This document shows positions 7,587 to 16,714 of a DNA stretch of 53,751 nucleotides, one piece after another. This stretch comes from Paraburkholderia sp. C35 (GTDB lineage: Bacteria > Pseudomonadota > Gammaproteobacteria > Burkholderiales > Burkholderiaceae), in contig NZ_QBUY01000055.1 of NCBI RefSeq assembly GCF_003121405.1, positions 1 through 53,751 of the forward strand, in the 5' to 3' direction. A model generated the notes under the pieces. The model ran no database searches, was not told where the DNA came from, and was given only the letters and a program-made list of their open reading frames with translations. The position numbers and the translations under genes were made by a program. Position 1 is the first letter of the stretch; the number at the start of each line of letters is the position of its first letter.

Positions 7587-8939
7587 ATGGATCCCAGCTA
7601 TTCGGAAGCAGACGCGCGCGCCGTTCGTCCTCAGGCGAACGCGACAGAATCTTCTGCTTCCGCCTCTCGCGACCATCTTCGACGCCTCAAATCGATCTTC
7701 TCTGGTTCCGCGGGCAATCTCATCGAGTGGTACGACTGGTACGTGTACTCCGCGTTTGCGCTGTACTTCGCGCGTTCGTTCTTCCCGGCGGGAAATCAGA
7801 CTGCACAGCTGCTCAATACGGCAGCCGTGTTCGCGGTCGGCTTTCTTGCTCGCCCTGTCGGTGGATGGCTGATGGGCATCTACGCGGACCGCCACGGCCG
7901 GCGAGCGGCGTTGTTCGTTTCCGTCGTGATGATGTGCTTCGGCTCGCTGATCATTGCTCTGTGCCCGAGCTACGACATGATCGGCGTGGCTGCACCCGTC
8001 ATGCTGGTAGTTGCGCGCCTGCTGCAAGGCCTGAGCGTGGGCGGCGAATACGGCACGTCGGCGACGTATCTAAGCGAAATCGCGACGTCGAAAAGCCGCG
8101 GCTTCTATTCGAGCTTCCAGTATGTGACGCTCATCGCCGGCCAGCTTCTCGCGCTGGCGCTGCTGGTGATCCTGCAACAGTTCCTTCTGACGACCCAGCA
8201 ACTCGAAAGCTGGGGTTGGCGCATTCCATTCCTGATCGGCGCCGCCGCCGCGCTCGGCGCGATGCGCCTGCGCGCGACCATGGAGGAAACGGGCGAGTTC
8301 GAAAAAGCCAGAAACAAGAAGGAGCGCCGCGGCACGCTCGCCGAATTGCGCAAGCACCCGCGTGCCGTGCTGACGGTAGTCGGCCTGACGATGGGCGGCA
8401 CTATCGCCTTCTATACCTACTCGATCTACATGCAGAAATTCCTCGTGAACACGGTTGGCATGAGCAAGCACGACGCAACGCTGGTTTCGGCGGCTTCGCT
8501 GTGCCTGTTCGCGCTGCTCCAGCCGGTAGTCGGGGCGATCTCCGATCGCATCGGCCGCCGCCCCGTGCTGATCGCATTTGGCGTGCTCGGCACCCTGTTC
8601 ACCGTCCCCATCATGACGGCCATCAGCGAGACTCACAATGCATGGATTGCGTTCTTCCTGATCATGGCCGCGCTGGTGATCGTATCGGGTTACACGTCAA
8701 TCAACGCGGTAGTCAAAGCAGAACTGTTCCCCGCGGAAATTCGTGCATTGGGCGTTGGACTTCCTTATGCTTTGACCGTATCCATTTTCGGCGGCACTGC
8801 TGAATACTTCGCGCTATGGCTCAAGCAGGCAGGACATGAACCGCTCTTCTACTGGTACGTCACGGCTGCGATCTTTTGCTCGCTGCTGGTGTACGTATGC
8901 ATGCGCGACACGAGCAAGCATTCGCTCATCCAGGACTGA
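7587..8939 (+). CDS. kgtP: KgtP-type alpha-ketoglutarate/dicarboxylate permease (MFS, MHS family)
   Basis: This 450-residue inner-membrane proton symporter probably imports alpha-ketoglutarate or a related organic acid. It resembles E. coli KgtP along the whole length: GNLIEWYDWYVYS near 47-60, the MFS motif A around YADRHGRRA, the highly conserved stretch RLLQGLSVGGEYGTSATY, a second motif ISDRIGRRP in the middle, and KAELFPAEIRALGVGL near the end. About 12 membrane segments are visible. AGGAGA lies 9 bases before the ATG. A sigma-54 promoter lies upstream and a DctB/DctD-type pair begins 48 bp downstream, so uptake is probably induced by its external substrate. In rhizobia the comparable regulators control DctA, a different transporter class; here they would control an MFS carrier. 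The exact substrate is inferred. Confidence 0.88.
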   Translation: MDPSYSEADARAVRPQANATESSASASRDHLRRLKSIFSGSAGNLIEWYDWYVYSAFALYFARSFFPAGNQTAQLLNTAAVFAVGFLARPVGGWLMGIYADRHGRRAALFVSVVMMCFGSLIIALCPSYDMIGVAAPVMLVVARLLQGLSVGGEYGTSATYLSEIATSKSRGFYSSFQYVTLIAGQLLALALLVILQQFLLTTQQLESWGWRIPFLIGAAAALGAMRLRATMEETGEFEKARNKKERRGTLAELRKHPRAVLTVVGLTMGGTIAFYTYSIYMQKFLVNTVGMSKHDATLVSAASLCLFALLQPVVGAISDRIGRRPVLIAFGVLGTLFTVPIMTAISETHNAWIAFFLIMAALVIVSGYTSINAVVKAELFPAEIRALGVGLPYALTVSIFGGTAEYFALWLKQAGHEPLFYWYVTAAIFCSLLVYVCMRDTSKHSLIQD

Positions 8940-8987
8940 CGGTGTGTGCCAACGCGTCTCGGATGGCTTTGATCGGGTTGCGACATC

Positions 8988-10922
8988 GTGAAGGCGCATC
9001 GTCTCAGGCGGATTAGCCACGTTGTAAAGGCTGCGGCGGTGCTCGGCTGTTGCGTCGCAGCAGCCGGGCTTGCCTATGTCGTTGCACTGCAGTCCTATAC
9101 ACGGGCACATGTGAGCGAACTGGGTCAGCGCGCCTCGCTCTATGCCTTCACGCTCGAATCGCAACTGGCCCGCTACGAGTCCTTGCCGCGCATCGCTGCG
9201 CTGGATCCTTCCGTCGTGCATCTGCTCCTTAAACCGGACGACGGCAACCTGCAGCGCGCCGTGAACAGTTATCTGAAAGCAGTCCAGACGAATGCGGATC
9301 TCGCGGCGGCGTACGTCATGGACACGAACGGCAAGACGCTCGCCGCAAGCAACTGGGACGAGGCGGGCAGCTTCGTGGGTTTCGACTACGCGTTCCGGCC
9401 GTACTTTATCGATGCGATGAAAACAGGAATGGGGCGCTTCTACGGCGTCGGCAACACGACGAGAAAGGCCGGCTACTTCCTCGCTGTACCTGTTCGGGAT
9501 GGCTCGGGCGCTGGCGCGCGCACGCTCGGCGTCGTCGCGATCAAGGCGTCGCTGGATCGCTATGAAAGCGCGCTGACAAGAAGCGGCGAAATCGTCCTGC
9601 TGGTCGATCGCGACAACGTCGTGTTTCTGTCGTCGATTCCGACCTGGCGCTACCGGCCACTCGCACCGCTTCCAGACAAGGCACGCCTCGCGCTTCAGCA
9701 GACGCAGCAATACGGCAACGCGACGCTGACCGCGCTGTCGCGCTCGTCTGCGCAAGCCGCATCGGAAGAACGTCCCAGCGGCTCGAACCAAGGCGGCCCG
9801 ACAACGCCGCCGCAACCCGACACGCTATATATAGCGCCGCCGGGACAACGGCCGACGTGGTATCACATTCATTACCGGCCCGTCGGTCCGCTCGGATGGC
9901 GGGTCGCGATCCTCACAGATCACACGCAGGACGAGCGCAGCGCGGTTTTCGCGGGCATCAGCGCGGGCGCGGCGACCGGCCTCGTGTTCGCGCTGATCGC
10001 GGCCGCGCGGCTGCGCAGTAGCCGGGACAGGGAACGGCAGCGCGCACGGGCGGCACTGCAACGTGCGCAGCGCGACCTCGAGAAGCGTATCGCCGAGCGC
10101 ACCGTCGAACTGACCGAGGCCAATGCCGCACTCGAAGAAAAAGTCGACGCACTCGACGACGCACGCCGCATCCTGCGCGACACGCGTGACACCGCCATAC
10201 AGGCAGGCAAGCTCGCGGCGCTCGGCCAGATGGCCGCCGGTATCACGCACGAACTGAATCAGCCGCTGGCCGCGGTCATGACGCTTGCCAGCAACGCCAT
10301 CCGGATGACCGAACTCGACCGTCCGGAAGACCTCAAGCGCAATCTCACGCTGATCAACGAACTCGCGGCACGTATGGGCAAGATCATTTCGCATGTCAAA
10401 GCCTTTGCCCGATACGATGTCACGCGCAGAGAGCCAGTATCGATCGAAGAATCGCTGCAGCAGGCGCTCGCGCTGGTCGAGCAGCATCGCAAGGCGGCGG
10501 ACGTCACCGTGCGCATCGCGCCTACGCCCGGCAATGCCGTCGTGCTGGCCAGCCCGATCCGCATCGAGCAGGTCTTCGTCAATCTGTTGACCAACGCAAT
10601 CGATGCGAGCGCGCACGCCGCGATGCGCCGCGAAGTGCTGGTCACGACCGAAGTCGTCGATACGCTGGTGCGCATCCGCTTCGCCGATAGCGGTCCCGGC
10701 ATCGCGCCACATGCATTGGCGCGGCTGTTCGAGCCGTTCTATACGACCAAGCCGGCAGGCAAAGGACTCGGGCTGGGTCTCGTCATTTCGCAGGCTATCG
10801 TCGATGAATTCGGCGGTCGTCTCGAAGCACGAAGCGGCGGTGACGCGGACAGCGGGCTGGGTGGCGCCGTTTTCGTCGTCGAACTGCAACGCATGACCGA
10901 AGCGGTCGAAACGAAGCCATGA
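8988..10922 (+). CDS. dctB: DctB-type C4-dicarboxylate sensor histidine kinase
   Basis: This 644-residue membrane kinase senses an extracellular organic acid and phosphorylates the activator encoded next. Two membrane helices (about 12-32 and 320-342) enclose a periplasmic double-Cache domain. A charged coiled coil follows (345-400), then the HisKA box ITHELNQPLA with phospho-acceptor His421, and an ATPase with the N box NLLTNAIDA, G1 box DSGPGI and G2 box KGLGLGL. The layout matches DctB. The start is GTG at 8988; no better ATG is in frame nearby. The stop overlaps the next start in an ATGA, so kinase and regulator are translationally coupled. A Pro/Ser/Gln-rich segment (about 255-285) within the sensor region is an insertion that may alter ligand specificity. 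Confidence 0.88.
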   Translation: MKAHRLRRISHVVKAAAVLGCCVAAAGLAYVVALQSYTRAHVSELGQRASLYAFTLESQLARYESLPRIAALDPSVVHLLLKPDDGNLQRAVNSYLKAVQTNADLAAAYVMDTNGKTLAASNWDEAGSFVGFDYAFRPYFIDAMKTGMGRFYGVGNTTRKAGYFLAVPVRDGSGAGARTLGVVAIKASLDRYESALTRSGEIVLLVDRDNVVFLSSIPTWRYRPLAPLPDKARLALQQTQQYGNATLTALSRSSAQAASEERPSGSNQGGPTTPPQPDTLYIAPPGQRPTWYHIHYRPVGPLGWRVAILTDHTQDERSAVFAGISAGAATGLVFALIAAARLRSSRDRERQRARAALQRAQRDLEKRIAERTVELTEANAALEEKVDALDDARRILRDTRDTAIQAGKLAALGQMAAGITHELNQPLAAVMTLASNAIRMTELDRPEDLKRNLTLINELAARMGKIISHVKAFARYDVTRREPVSIEESLQQALALVEQHRKAADVTVRIAPTPGNAVVLASPIRIEQVFVNLLTNAIDASAHAAMRREVLVTTEVVDTLVRIRFADSGPGIAPHALARLFEPFYTTKPAGKGLGLGLVISQAIVDEFGGRLEARSGGDADSGLGGAVFVVELQRMTEAVETKP

Positions 10923-12274
10923 ACTCGCCCGATACGCTTCCCAACAACATGCTCGTCTACGTGGTCGAAGACGATCCCGTCGTGCGGCTTGGATGCGCGC
11001 AGGCACTGACGCTCGAAGGCATCGCCGTGCGCGAATTCGGCGACGCTGAAAGTGCGTTTGCCGCGCTCAGGCATGCGCCGCCCGTGGTGATCGTCAGCGA
11101 TATCCGTTTGCCGGGTATCGACGGCCTCACGCTGCTGGACAGCATCAAGGCGCGTTCCGACAGCGCCGACATCCCCGTCATTCTGACAACCGGCCACGGC
11201 GACGTTGCAATGGCCGTCAGTGCGATGCGCTCGGGCGCCTATGACTTCATCGAAAAGCCTTTCCACTCCGAGCGACTCGTCGATACCGTGCGCCGGGCGC
11301 TCGAACATCGTTCGCTGGTCGTCGAGAACCGGAACCTGCGCGCGCAGCTCGGCAGCGAACGGACCTTGCTCGGCAGGTCGCCGCCGATGCAGCGCATCCA
11401 CAGCCTGATCAGTGCAATCGGACCGACGGGTGCGGACGTGTTGATCGTCGGTGAAACGGGCACAGGAAAAGAGGTGCTGGCGCGAGCGCTTCACACGGCA
11501 AGCCGCCGCAGCGGCCCGTTCGTCGCGCTGAACTGCGCGGCATTGCCGGAAGCTGTGTTCGAAAGCGAGATCTTCGGTCACGAGGCGGGCGCCTTCACGG
11601 GCGCGCAGCAACGAAGAATCGGAAAGTTCGAATACGCGAGCGGCGGAACGCTCTTTCTCGACGAACTCGAAACGATGCCGCTTGCGCTGCAGGCCAAACT
11701 GCTGCGTGCGCTTCAGGAGCGTTACATCGAAAGACTGGGAAGCAATACACCCGTGACGGTCGATGTGCGCGTGATCGCGGCAGTCAAACGTGATTTGAAA
11801 CAACTGTCTGATCAGGGGCAATTCCGCGCGGATCTGTACTACCGGCTCAATGTCGTATCGATCGAACTGCCTGCACTTCGGCAACGTGCCGACGATATCC
11901 CCGAGCTCTTCGCCCACTTCGTGCGCGCGGCGTGTGTCCGCTATGACAAACGGGAGCCGGCCTGGACATCCGAAGACATGATGCGCTGGCAGCTGCACGA
12001 CTGGCCGGGCAATGTCCGCGAACTGAAGAACGTTGCCGAGCGGTTCTCGCTCGGGCTGGACGATGGCCTGCCGCAGCCGCCGATGGGCGCGGACTCGCTT
12101 GCTGCGCGTATGGTGCGCGCCGAGCGTAGCTATATTGAAGACGCGCTGCGCAACGCGGGTGGTCAGGTCATCAAGGCTGCAGAGCAACTGGGTTTGCCGC
12201 GTAAGACGCTCTACGACAAGATCACGCGCCACGGCATCGACCCGAATGCATTCCGCCAGGGTACTCAACCATGA
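10919..12274 (+). CDS. dctD: DctD-type sigma-54 dependent response regulator
   Basis: This 451-residue NtrC-family activator has all three expected domains. The receiver domain holds the acidic pocket E17-D19 and phospho-site D61. The AAA+ domain shows Walker A GETGTGKE at 178-185, the sigma-54 contact loop GAFTGA at 224-229, and Walker B around 242-249. A Fis-type helix-turn-helix occupies the last 45 residues. It therefore needs sigma-54 promoters, and one lies upstream of the permease gene at 7520-7536. It overlaps the kinase gene by 4 bp. The set permease-kinase-activator forms a self-contained uptake and control unit. Confidence 0.92.
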   Translation: MNSPDTLPNNMLVYVVEDDPVVRLGCAQALTLEGIAVREFGDAESAFAALRHAPPVVIVSDIRLPGIDGLTLLDSIKARSDSADIPVILTTGHGDVAMAVSAMRSGAYDFIEKPFHSERLVDTVRRALEHRSLVVENRNLRAQLGSERTLLGRSPPMQRIHSLISAIGPTGADVLIVGETGTGKEVLARALHTASRRSGPFVALNCAALPEAVFESEIFGHEAGAFTGAQQRRIGKFEYASGGTLFLDELETMPLALQAKLLRALQERYIERLGSNTPVTVDVRVIAAVKRDLKQLSDQGQFRADLYYRLNVVSIELPALRQRADDIPELFAHFVRAACVRYDKREPAWTSEDMMRWQLHDWPGNVRELKNVAERFSLGLDDGLPQPPMGADSLAARMVRAERSYIEDALRNAGGQVIKAAEQLGLPRKTLYDKITRHGIDPNAFRQGTQP

Positions 12275-12684
12275 AGAGACTCTCTGGATACAGAAATGAA
12301 GTACTAGTTCCGCATTTAACTCTATTTAAAAGAATCTAACGATTGGGTTTAAAAGTAGCAAATAGAAATTGCAGACAGCGGATATAAACCAGACGTTTAT
12401 CTACTGGCTCAACAGATGTTCCATTGCAAGCAACGGTCGTCTAACAACATCAAGAAGATCCCGAAAAATACGAAGCAACATTTGTTGTATAGGACCACGG
12501 TACTTATGCGAAATCGTTGACGAATGGTCGTCATCTGGTTTAGTTTTCTACTGTCGGAGATCTTCGATATCTACAAGTACTTTGTTCGTCTATTTGGCTG
12601 GACTCGCGCCGATGTACTGGGCGCGTCAGTTTTAGCCAGAACCCGTAGCGAACTTCAGATAAAACCTGCAATTCAGGAACCACA
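12275..12684. other. AT-rich intergenic region
   Basis: These 410 bp hold no supported gene and are markedly richer in A and T than the neighbours, especially 12300-12480. TCTATTT (12321) and AAATAGA (12360) are inverted copies. It must carry the promoter of the LysR gene downstream; no clear terminator follows the activator gene. Low GC in an otherwise GC-rich region may mark acquired DNA. Confidence 0.5.
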
Positions 12685-13614
12685 ATGAACAAGTTCGTGG
12701 ACATGGCCACGTTTGTGTCCGTTGTCGATGCCTCGAGCTTTTCCGAAGCCGCACGCAGACTCGGTACAACCAAATCGATCGTCAGCACTCGCATACGGCA
12801 ACTCGAAAGGCGTTTGGGCTGCGCGTTGCTGGAGCGCGAACGGCCTCTGCGCATGACGATGGCAGGCGGCATGTTCTATGAAAGCGCTTCGCGCGTTCTG
12901 CAAGACGTGAAACTCGCTGAGGAGTCGGTGCAGGACGTCCAGAGCAGCCTTAGCGGGCCTTTGCGGATCAGCGTGCCGTTGGCGTTGCTGGCACGGCATC
13001 TCGGGCCGATCCTGTCGTCGTTTGCCGAGCATCATGCCGAATTGCAACTCGATATCGACACGCAGGACAGAGCCATCAGCATGCAGGACGGCCAGTACGA
13101 TGTGATGATTCATACGGGCGAATTGCCCGACAGCAGCCTGGTTGCGCGGACCGTCACCACATACCGCAGCGTGATCTGCGCGAGTCCCGATTATCTTCAA
13201 CGCTACGCAGCGCCTGCCCATCCACGCGACCTGGCCAATCATTACGGCGTCAATTACTACAATCGCGAACCGAACGGCATGTGGAGTCTCGTCGTCGACG
13301 GGAAAAGGCAGTCGTTTCGGGTCAAGCCGCGCATGCGCGTGGATTCGGAACAGATGCTGCTGCAGGCTGTGCGCGCCGGTTTGGGTCTCGCCATCTTGCC
13401 CACCTATATCGCTGCCGAGCAGCTTCTCTCCGGTGAACTGATCCCCGTGCTAAAGGACTATGCACCTCAGTGCGGGCACATGTCGGTGGTCTATCGCAAG
13501 GCCGTTCGCACTCCTCCCAAGATCAAGGCATTGGTGGATTTTCTGACCACGCATGTTGAAGATCCTGCCAACTGGGATGCACATCTGATCGCGACAGGTG
13601 TCGTGAACCGCTGA
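12685..13614 (+). CDS. LysR-family transcriptional regulator
   Basis: This 309-residue protein has the usual LysR architecture: an N-terminal winged helix-turn-helix (about 1-60, with SSFSEAARRLGTTKSIVSTRIRQLERRLG) and a periplasmic-binding-like effector domain (about 90-295). The closest relatives are probably the CrgA/AaeR-type branch, judged from the PLALLARHLGP and DVMIHTGELPDSSLVAR segments. No divergently transcribed target is adjacent, because the neighbour upstream runs the same way. Its target could be the SnoaL and oxidoreductase genes downstream or genes elsewhere. The start is the ATG at 12685; the preceding GGAACCACA gives only a weak ribosome site. Confidence 0.85.
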   Translation: MNKFVDMATFVSVVDASSFSEAARRLGTTKSIVSTRIRQLERRLGCALLERERPLRMTMAGGMFYESASRVLQDVKLAEESVQDVQSSLSGPLRISVPLALLARHLGPILSSFAEHHAELQLDIDTQDRAISMQDGQYDVMIHTGELPDSSLVARTVTTYRSVICASPDYLQRYAAPAHPRDLANHYGVNYYNREPNGMWSLVVDGKRQSFRVKPRMRVDSEQMLLQAVRAGLGLAILPTYIAAEQLLSGELIPVLKDYAPQCGHMSVVYRKAVRTPPKIKALVDFLTTHVEDPANWDAHLIATGVVNR

Positions 13615-14028
13615 CTCACCCATTTGTTTAGCAGAACAGCTAAACGGTTTTACGCGGTCTCTCGCGGCGCCGATTCGCCGCCATCGCTCGTCATACATCC
13701 AGTCTACGTCGTCGGGCAACGTGGGGAGTCAACGCGCGATTGCCGACGTGTTCGAGCAAACCGAACTTCAGGTTCGAACCGCCACGTCTTTCTGCGCGTA
13801 TGCCTTCCGACTACTCTCTGAACGCGCAGGGTCGAAGCGTATATCGAGCAACACTAAGGGGAGAACTGCAACCGCACTGGTTGTCGGTGCGCCAGCCCGT
13901 GCGGGCATGGCCGAAACGCTCTCGATACCTGCGCCTTCCTCGAATGGCTATCGCATCACTACGCCTTCGTGATCTGAATCGTCGAAACGCCCTGAATACT
14001 GCGGGCAATATCGAAACAGGAGAAAGCC
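13615..14028. other. Intergenic region without recognised gene
   Basis: These 414 bp separate the LysR gene from the SnoaL-like gene. The short open frames here are Arg/Ser-rich and look non-coding. I see no terminator hairpin or repeat. The promoter of the SnoaL gene is probably in its 3' part. Confidence 0.5.
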
Positions 14029-14553
14029 ATGAATCATCGTGAACGTTTTGTCGCGAGCAGTACGCGCCTCTTTCTGATTGTGTTGATGACGGCGACGCTC
14101 GCCATTCCGCTGTCGGCCGCTGCGGGAGATCTGCCATTCTCGAGCGATCCACAAGTACTCGCGCGGCAACGGGATGTCTATGACGTCGTCAATCGCTACG
14201 AGAAAGGGCTCAATACGAAGGATACCGATGCGATTGTCAGCCTGTTCGCCGACGACAGTGTTGCCGAATGGAATGACAAGGTCACCTATGCGACACGCCA
14301 GCAGAAGATAGACGGCTATAACGCGCTCTTCAAAAGCGTCACCTTCCAGACGAAGTTCGCGTACGACGCGATCGATGTCTACAGCGATATTGCCCTCGTG
14401 CGAACCCATCATCACGTTGGCGCGAGCTATATGGAGAACGGCAAGAAAGTCGCCGATCACAACCGTGAACTGTTCGTGCTGAAGCAAACGGGCGGGACCT
14501 GGAAAATCATTCTCTACATGTTCAACAGGGATCCGAAGCAAGGCGAAGGTTGA
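14029..14553 (+). CDS. Secreted SnoaL-like/NTF2-fold protein
   Basis: This 174-residue protein starts with a signal peptide (hydrophobic segment LFLIVLMTATLAIPLSAAA, cleavage around residue 32). The rest fits the NTF2-like fold of SnoaL and DUF4440 proteins: an early helix with RYEKGLNTKDTDAIVSLFADD, then strands with VAEWND and a hydrophobic C-terminal strand WKIILYMFNRD. Members are polyketide cyclases, dehydratases or ligand binders; no catalytic assignment is possible. AGGAG lies before the ATG. The oxidoreductase gene begins 59 bp downstream on the same strand and may be co-transcribed. Confidence 0.72.
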   Translation: MNHRERFVASSTRLFLIVLMTATLAIPLSAAAGDLPFSSDPQVLARQRDVYDVVNRYEKGLNTKDTDAIVSLFADDSVAEWNDKVTYATRQQKIDGYNALFKSVTFQTKFAYDAIDVYSDIALVRTHHHVGASYMENGKKVADHNRELFVLKQTGGTWKIILYMFNRDPKQGEG

Positions 14554-14612
14554 GGCGCGGCACACAGGCAGCCAGTACATATATTCCTCGAACAGTACCG
14601 AAGGAGGCAGTC

Positions 14613-15590
14613 ATGCCGACGATGACGGCAGCAGTCATCCGTACAGCTGGCGGACCCGAAGTTCTCAGGCTCGAAGAGCTGCAGATTCCCGTGCCGAGGT
14701 TCGGCCAGGTATTGATCCGCGTGAAGGCGTTCGGGCTGAACCGGTCGGAACTGTTCACGCGGCGCGGCCTTTCGCCCGATGTCGACTTTCCGCGCGTGCT
14801 CGGAATCGAAGCCGTTGGCCTCGTCGAAGACGCGCCGGGCGGCGAGTTCCATAAAGGCGATGTCGTCGCCACAGCCATGGGCGGCATGGGACGCCGGTTC
14901 GATGGTGGCTATGCGGAGTACACCTGCGTGCCCGCCAACCAGGTGCAGAGGCTCGATGCCAACCTGCCCTGGGAAAAACTCGGCGCGTTACCCGAGATGC
15001 TGCAAACCGCCTGGGGATCGCTATTCAGGGCACTCGATCTGGAGCACGGCGACCGTCTGCTGATCCGGGGTGGAACCACGTCCGTGGGTCTTGCGGCCGC
15101 GTCTTTGGCCAAACATGCGGGCGCGTTCGTGATTGCCACCACGCGTCGCCGGACAAAGAGCGGGCTTCTGCTGGAAAACGGCGCCGACGAAGTCGTGATC
15201 GACACCGGCAACATCGCAAACGAAGTCAATGCGTTAATGGGCGGCGGCGTCGACAAGGTCATGGATCTGGTGGGCGCGACCACCCTGATGGACTCGTTGC
15301 GTTGTGCGAGACGCAGCGGCGTGGTCTGCATGTCGGGCATCGTGGGCGATGCGTGGGCGTTCAAGGATTTCGATCCGCTCGAAGCGATACCGAGCACGGT
15401 GCGGCTGACGGTGTACAACGGTGGATCGACGGAATTCATCACGACGCCTTTTGCCCGTCTGGTCCGTCTGATCGAGCGAGGGCAACTGCGCATCAACGTG
15501 GGCAGGGTGTTCCGGCTCGATCAGATCGTCGAGGCTCATCAATGCATGGAAAACAACGAAGCAAACGGAAAGATCGTGATTCTGACCTGA
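14613..15590 (+). CDS. MDR-family quinone oxidoreductase-like dehydrogenase
   Basis: This 325-residue enzyme is a zinc-free medium-chain dehydrogenase, probably NADPH dependent, acting on quinones or enones. The N-terminal GroES-like domain shows the family pattern GPEVLRLEEL and VLIRVKAFGLNRSELFTR. The Rossmann domain has a glycine pattern GGTTSVGLAAASLAKHAGA followed by the basic patch TTRRRTKS that favours NADPH. The zinc-binding cysteines of alcohol dehydrogenases are absent. The start is the ATG at 14613, preceded by AAGGAGG; an upstream TTG would add 21 residues without support. The LysR gene 173 bp downstream may control it. Confidence 0.85.
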   Translation: MPTMTAAVIRTAGGPEVLRLEELQIPVPRFGQVLIRVKAFGLNRSELFTRRGLSPDVDFPRVLGIEAVGLVEDAPGGEFHKGDVVATAMGGMGRRFDGGYAEYTCVPANQVQRLDANLPWEKLGALPEMLQTAWGSLFRALDLEHGDRLLIRGGTTSVGLAAASLAKHAGAFVIATTRRRTKSGLLLENGADEVVIDTGNIANEVNALMGGGVDKVMDLVGATTLMDSLRCARRSGVVCMSGIVGDAWAFKDFDPLEAIPSTVRLTVYNGGSTEFITTPFARLVRLIERGQLRINVGRVFRLDQIVEAHQCMENNEANGKIVILT

Positions 15591-15630
15591 CGCCGGTTGC
15601 GCAAGAAATCCTGCAACAACATTACTTGTG

Positions 15631-15661
15631 TCCGACGATTTCACTAAATGAAATTGTCGGA
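15631..15661. promoter_or_regulatory. Inverted repeat between oxidoreductase and LysR genes
   Basis: TCCGACGATTTCA (15631-15643) and TGAAATTGTCGGA (15649-15661) form a 13-bp stem with one mismatch and a 5-base loop. The core TTTCA-N5-TGAAA fits the T-N11-A pattern of LysR sites. No T-run follows, which argues against an intrinsic terminator. It lies 102 bp upstream of the LysR start and may be its autoregulatory operator. Confidence 0.5.
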
Positions 15662-15762
15662 GCGTCGTGAACAGTCAATTCAACGGCAGAGGCTTTATCT
15701 ACGCATGCCGCATTTGTACAGTCCACACTCGGGTCTCTGACTTCAACGGCAGAAGCGCAACG

Positions 15763-16704
15763 ATGGACTATCTGCAGTCACTCAGAATGTTTGTAAAAAT
15801 CGCCGAGCTTGGCAGTTTCGCGAGCGCGGCGGATCAGATGCACGTATCCAGCGCGGTTGCTACGCGCAGTGTTGCGTCGCTCGAAGATCGTCTCGATGCG
15901 CGGCTTCTGCAGCGCACGACGCGCAACGTGACGTTGACGGAAGCAGGGCGCCTGTTTCTCGAGCGCGTCAGGGCGATTGTCGAGGACATCGACGACGTCG
16001 AAGGCGGACTGCTCGCCGCGACGGGCGCGCCCTCGGGCACCTTGCGCATTGCCGTGCAGGGCAACCTCGGTGCGGGCTACCTCGCGAAACTGTTGAAAGG
16101 CTATACGGCGCGCTATCCGCTCGTCGTACCGCAGGTGATGTACGCCGACGGCCCGATCAGTCTCGTCGAAGGTCGTTTCGACGCCGCGCTGACAAGTGAC
16201 ACCTATCCGCATCCAGGCTCGGTCGTTTCGCGTGTGTTCGCGCGTCTGGACATGATGCTGGTCGCGTCGCCGCACTATCTGTCAGCCCGGCGTGGCGACA
16301 CGCAACTGGCCGATATCGAGCCGCTCGTCATGCTTTCGCACGATGACGGCACGGCGAGCACCGAACATGATCCCGTGCGCCGATGGCTGGATACGAATGC
16401 CGCGCACGCGACGCATATCCGCGCCAACAACAGCGGCATGCTGCGGCGTATGGCAATTGAAGGCATGGGCGTGGCACTGCTGCCCGTGGCGCTCGTCGAA
16501 GACGATCTGAGCGACCGTGCGCTGGTGCAGGTGATGTCCGACGTGCCGCTGCCGTCGATGGGCCTATCGGTTGCGTATGGTAGCCGGCGCAATCTTGCGC
16601 CGAATGTGCGTGCTCTGGTCGATTTTCTCGCCGAGCAGTTGAGCAGCGAGCGTTTGCCCGTCACGTTCAGACACGAAGACGCGGCGCTCATGCCGGGAGG
16701 CTGA
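15763..16704 (+). CDS. LysR-family transcriptional regulator
   Basis: With the ATG at 15763 this regulator has 313 residues. The N-terminal helix-turn-helix is visible in MFVKIAELGSFASAADQMHVSSAVATRSVASLEDRLD (about residues 8-45), followed by RLLQRTTRNVTLTEAGRLF, a signature of this family. The C-terminal effector domain runs to about 300. An in-frame ATG at 15667 would add 32 residues that resemble no LysR start, so the shorter form is preferred. It follows the oxidoreductase gene in the same direction and converges with the molybdate locus, 10 bp from it. Target is unknown. Confidence 0.85.
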   Translation: MDYLQSLRMFVKIAELGSFASAADQMHVSSAVATRSVASLEDRLDARLLQRTTRNVTLTEAGRLFLERVRAIVEDIDDVEGGLLAATGAPSGTLRIAVQGNLGAGYLAKLLKGYTARYPLVVPQVMYADGPISLVEGRFDAALTSDTYPHPGSVVSRVFARLDMMLVASPHYLSARRGDTQLADIEPLVMLSHDDGTASTEHDPVRRWLDTNAAHATHIRANNSGMLRRMAIEGMGVALLPVALVEDDLSDRALVQVMSDVPLPSMGLSVAYGSRRNLAPNVRALVDFLAEQLSSERLPVTFRHEDAALMPGG

Positions 16705-16714
16705 CACGCTCCGT

